Assembly (NCBI RefSeq): GCF_023631325.1
Contig: NZ_JALQDG010000003.1
Span: 682,001-746,000 of the forward strand
Length of the DNA: 64,000 bases
Source: Caballeronia sp. INDeC2
GTDB taxonomy: Bacteria; Pseudomonadota; Gammaproteobacteria; Burkholderiales; Burkholderiaceae
Direction of reading: 5' to 3'
The notes beneath the pieces were generated by a model, which was not told the origin of the DNA, did no database searches, and saw only the letters and a program-made list of their open reading frames with translations. The position numbers and the translations under genes are program-made. Shown in pieces: positions 63,388 to 64,000 of the stretch (position 1 is its first letter; every line of letters begins with the position of its first letter).

Positions 63388-64000
63388 ATGCTTGCTCACT
63401 CGTCCGGCACCTCGCAGACGCGCTCGTTCACGACCGTCTTTCTGATCGAAATGTGGGAGCGTTTCGGCTATTACGGCATGGCCGCGCTGCTCGTGCTTTT
63501 CATGATCGACAAAATCGGTTTCGCCGATGACCACGCCAACCTGACCTGGGGCGCGTTCACCGCGCTCGTGTTTTCGGCGCCGTCGATTGGCGGCTGGATA
63601 GGCGACAAAGTGCTCGGCACGCGCCGCACGATGACCGCCGGTGCGATCGTGCTCGCGCTCGGTTATCTGATGCTCGCGCTGCCCATCGACACGCTCGGCT
63701 TCATGTATGCGTCGCTGGGCGTGATCGTCGTCGGCAACGGGCTTTTCAAGTCGAACGCGGCGAATCTCGTGCGCCGCATCTACGAGGGCGACGACGCGCG
63801 CATCGACAGCGCGTTCACGATCTACTACATGGCCGTGAACATCGGCTCGACCTTCTCGATCCTGGCGACGCCGTGGATTAAGGATCACTGGGGCTGGCAC
63901 GCCGCATTCGCCGTGTGCTGCGGCGGCATGGTGCTCGGCCTGCTCAATTTCGCGTTGATGCGCCGCACGCTCGCGCACGTCGGCTCCGCGCCGGACGATA
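63388..64000 (+). CDS. POT family proton-dependent oligopeptide transporter (cut by window edge)
   Basis: The first 204 residues are in the window. The PTR2 signature E-M-W-E-R-F-G-Y-Y-G-M is near residue 21, with W-I-G-D-K and later F-K-S-N-A-A-N-L. It imports di- and tripeptides with protons. AAGGA at nine bases supports ATG 63388; an in-frame ATG at 63364 lacks a ribosome site. Confidence 0.93.
   Translation, partial: MLAHSSGTSQTRSFTTVFLIEMWERFGYYGMAALLVLFMIDKIGFADDHANLTWGAFTALVFSAPSIGGWIGDKVLGTRRTMTAGAIVLALGYLMLALPIDTLGFMYASLGVIVVGNGLFKSNAANLVRRIYEGDDARIDSAFTIYYMAVNIGSTFSILATPWIKDHWGWHAAFAVCCGGMVLGLLNFALMRRTLAHVGSAPDD

Overview
The window is high-GC chromosomal DNA from a beta-proteobacterium of the Burkholderiaceae, most likely a Caballeronia/Paraburkholderia/Burkholderia relative. 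This rests on recognised gene sets and their order: a three-gene aceE-aceF-lpdA pyruvate dehydrogenase operon divergent from a FixLJ-like two-component pair, a phasin, an FtrABCD iron-uptake operon, tonB-exbB-exbD, bfd and bfr, and a DUF3300/DUF2950 pair. No database search was run. The first gene (LysR, left edge) and the last gene (POT transporter, right edge) are cut by the window.

Layout. 0-2.8 kb: a LysR regulator divergent from a nitrilase-fold protein that lacks its catalytic residues and a cytosine-deaminase-family amidohydrolase. 2.8-8.5 kb: M3 oligopeptidase, folD, and the DUF3300/DUF2950 envelope pair. 8.9-19.7 kb: FixJ/FixL-like regulators, the pyruvate dehydrogenase operon (with stem-loops in both intercistronic gaps and an E3 carrying two lipoyl domains) and a phasin gene with a clear promoter and TGC-type dyads. 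20.4-29.7 kb: a PBP7-type endopeptidase, an IclR regulator divergent from lutA-lutB (no lutC), an exported lipoprotein, an aromatic aminotransferase and uvrB. 29.7-41.8 kb is dominated by iron: ftrABCD plus a GlcG/HbpS-type gene, an orphan hmuP, tonB-exbB-exbD, bfd, and bfr-murI. Fur-box-like sites precede ftrA, hmuP and bfd. DUF1857, OsmC and pirin/LysR genes and a 39-residue secreted peptide are interspersed. 42-50 kb: class I fumarase, a UPF0114 protein, an EamA transporter, and an acetate module (acs, DUF4212, a sodium:solute symporter). tRNA-Ser(GGA) lies at 50.0 kb.

From tRNA-Ser to about 60 kb the DNA is more accessory-like. It holds small lineage-type genes, a small inverted-repeat element, and a decayed phosphate-related block: a CHAD-domain gene, a PiT transporter pseudogene with two frameshifts and two stops, and a broken phytase-like esterase gene. 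It continues with an H1-like basic protein, DUF2968, KTSC and PRC-barrel proteins and an RNase H-fold protein. The window closes with an SDR oxidoreductase, a general porin, a LysE-type exporter and the start of a POT peptide transporter.

Nothing here is clearly a large undescribed system: no CRISPR array, phage, toxin-antitoxin or defence island is visible. The most original observations are small. They are two very short proteins with strong ribosome sites inside the iron region (a 20-residue membrane peptide upstream of tonB and a 39-residue secreted peptide next to exbD), the inactive nitrilase homologue, structured intergenic RNA/DNA elements (PDH operon gaps, upstream of uvrB), and the decaying phosphate cluster.
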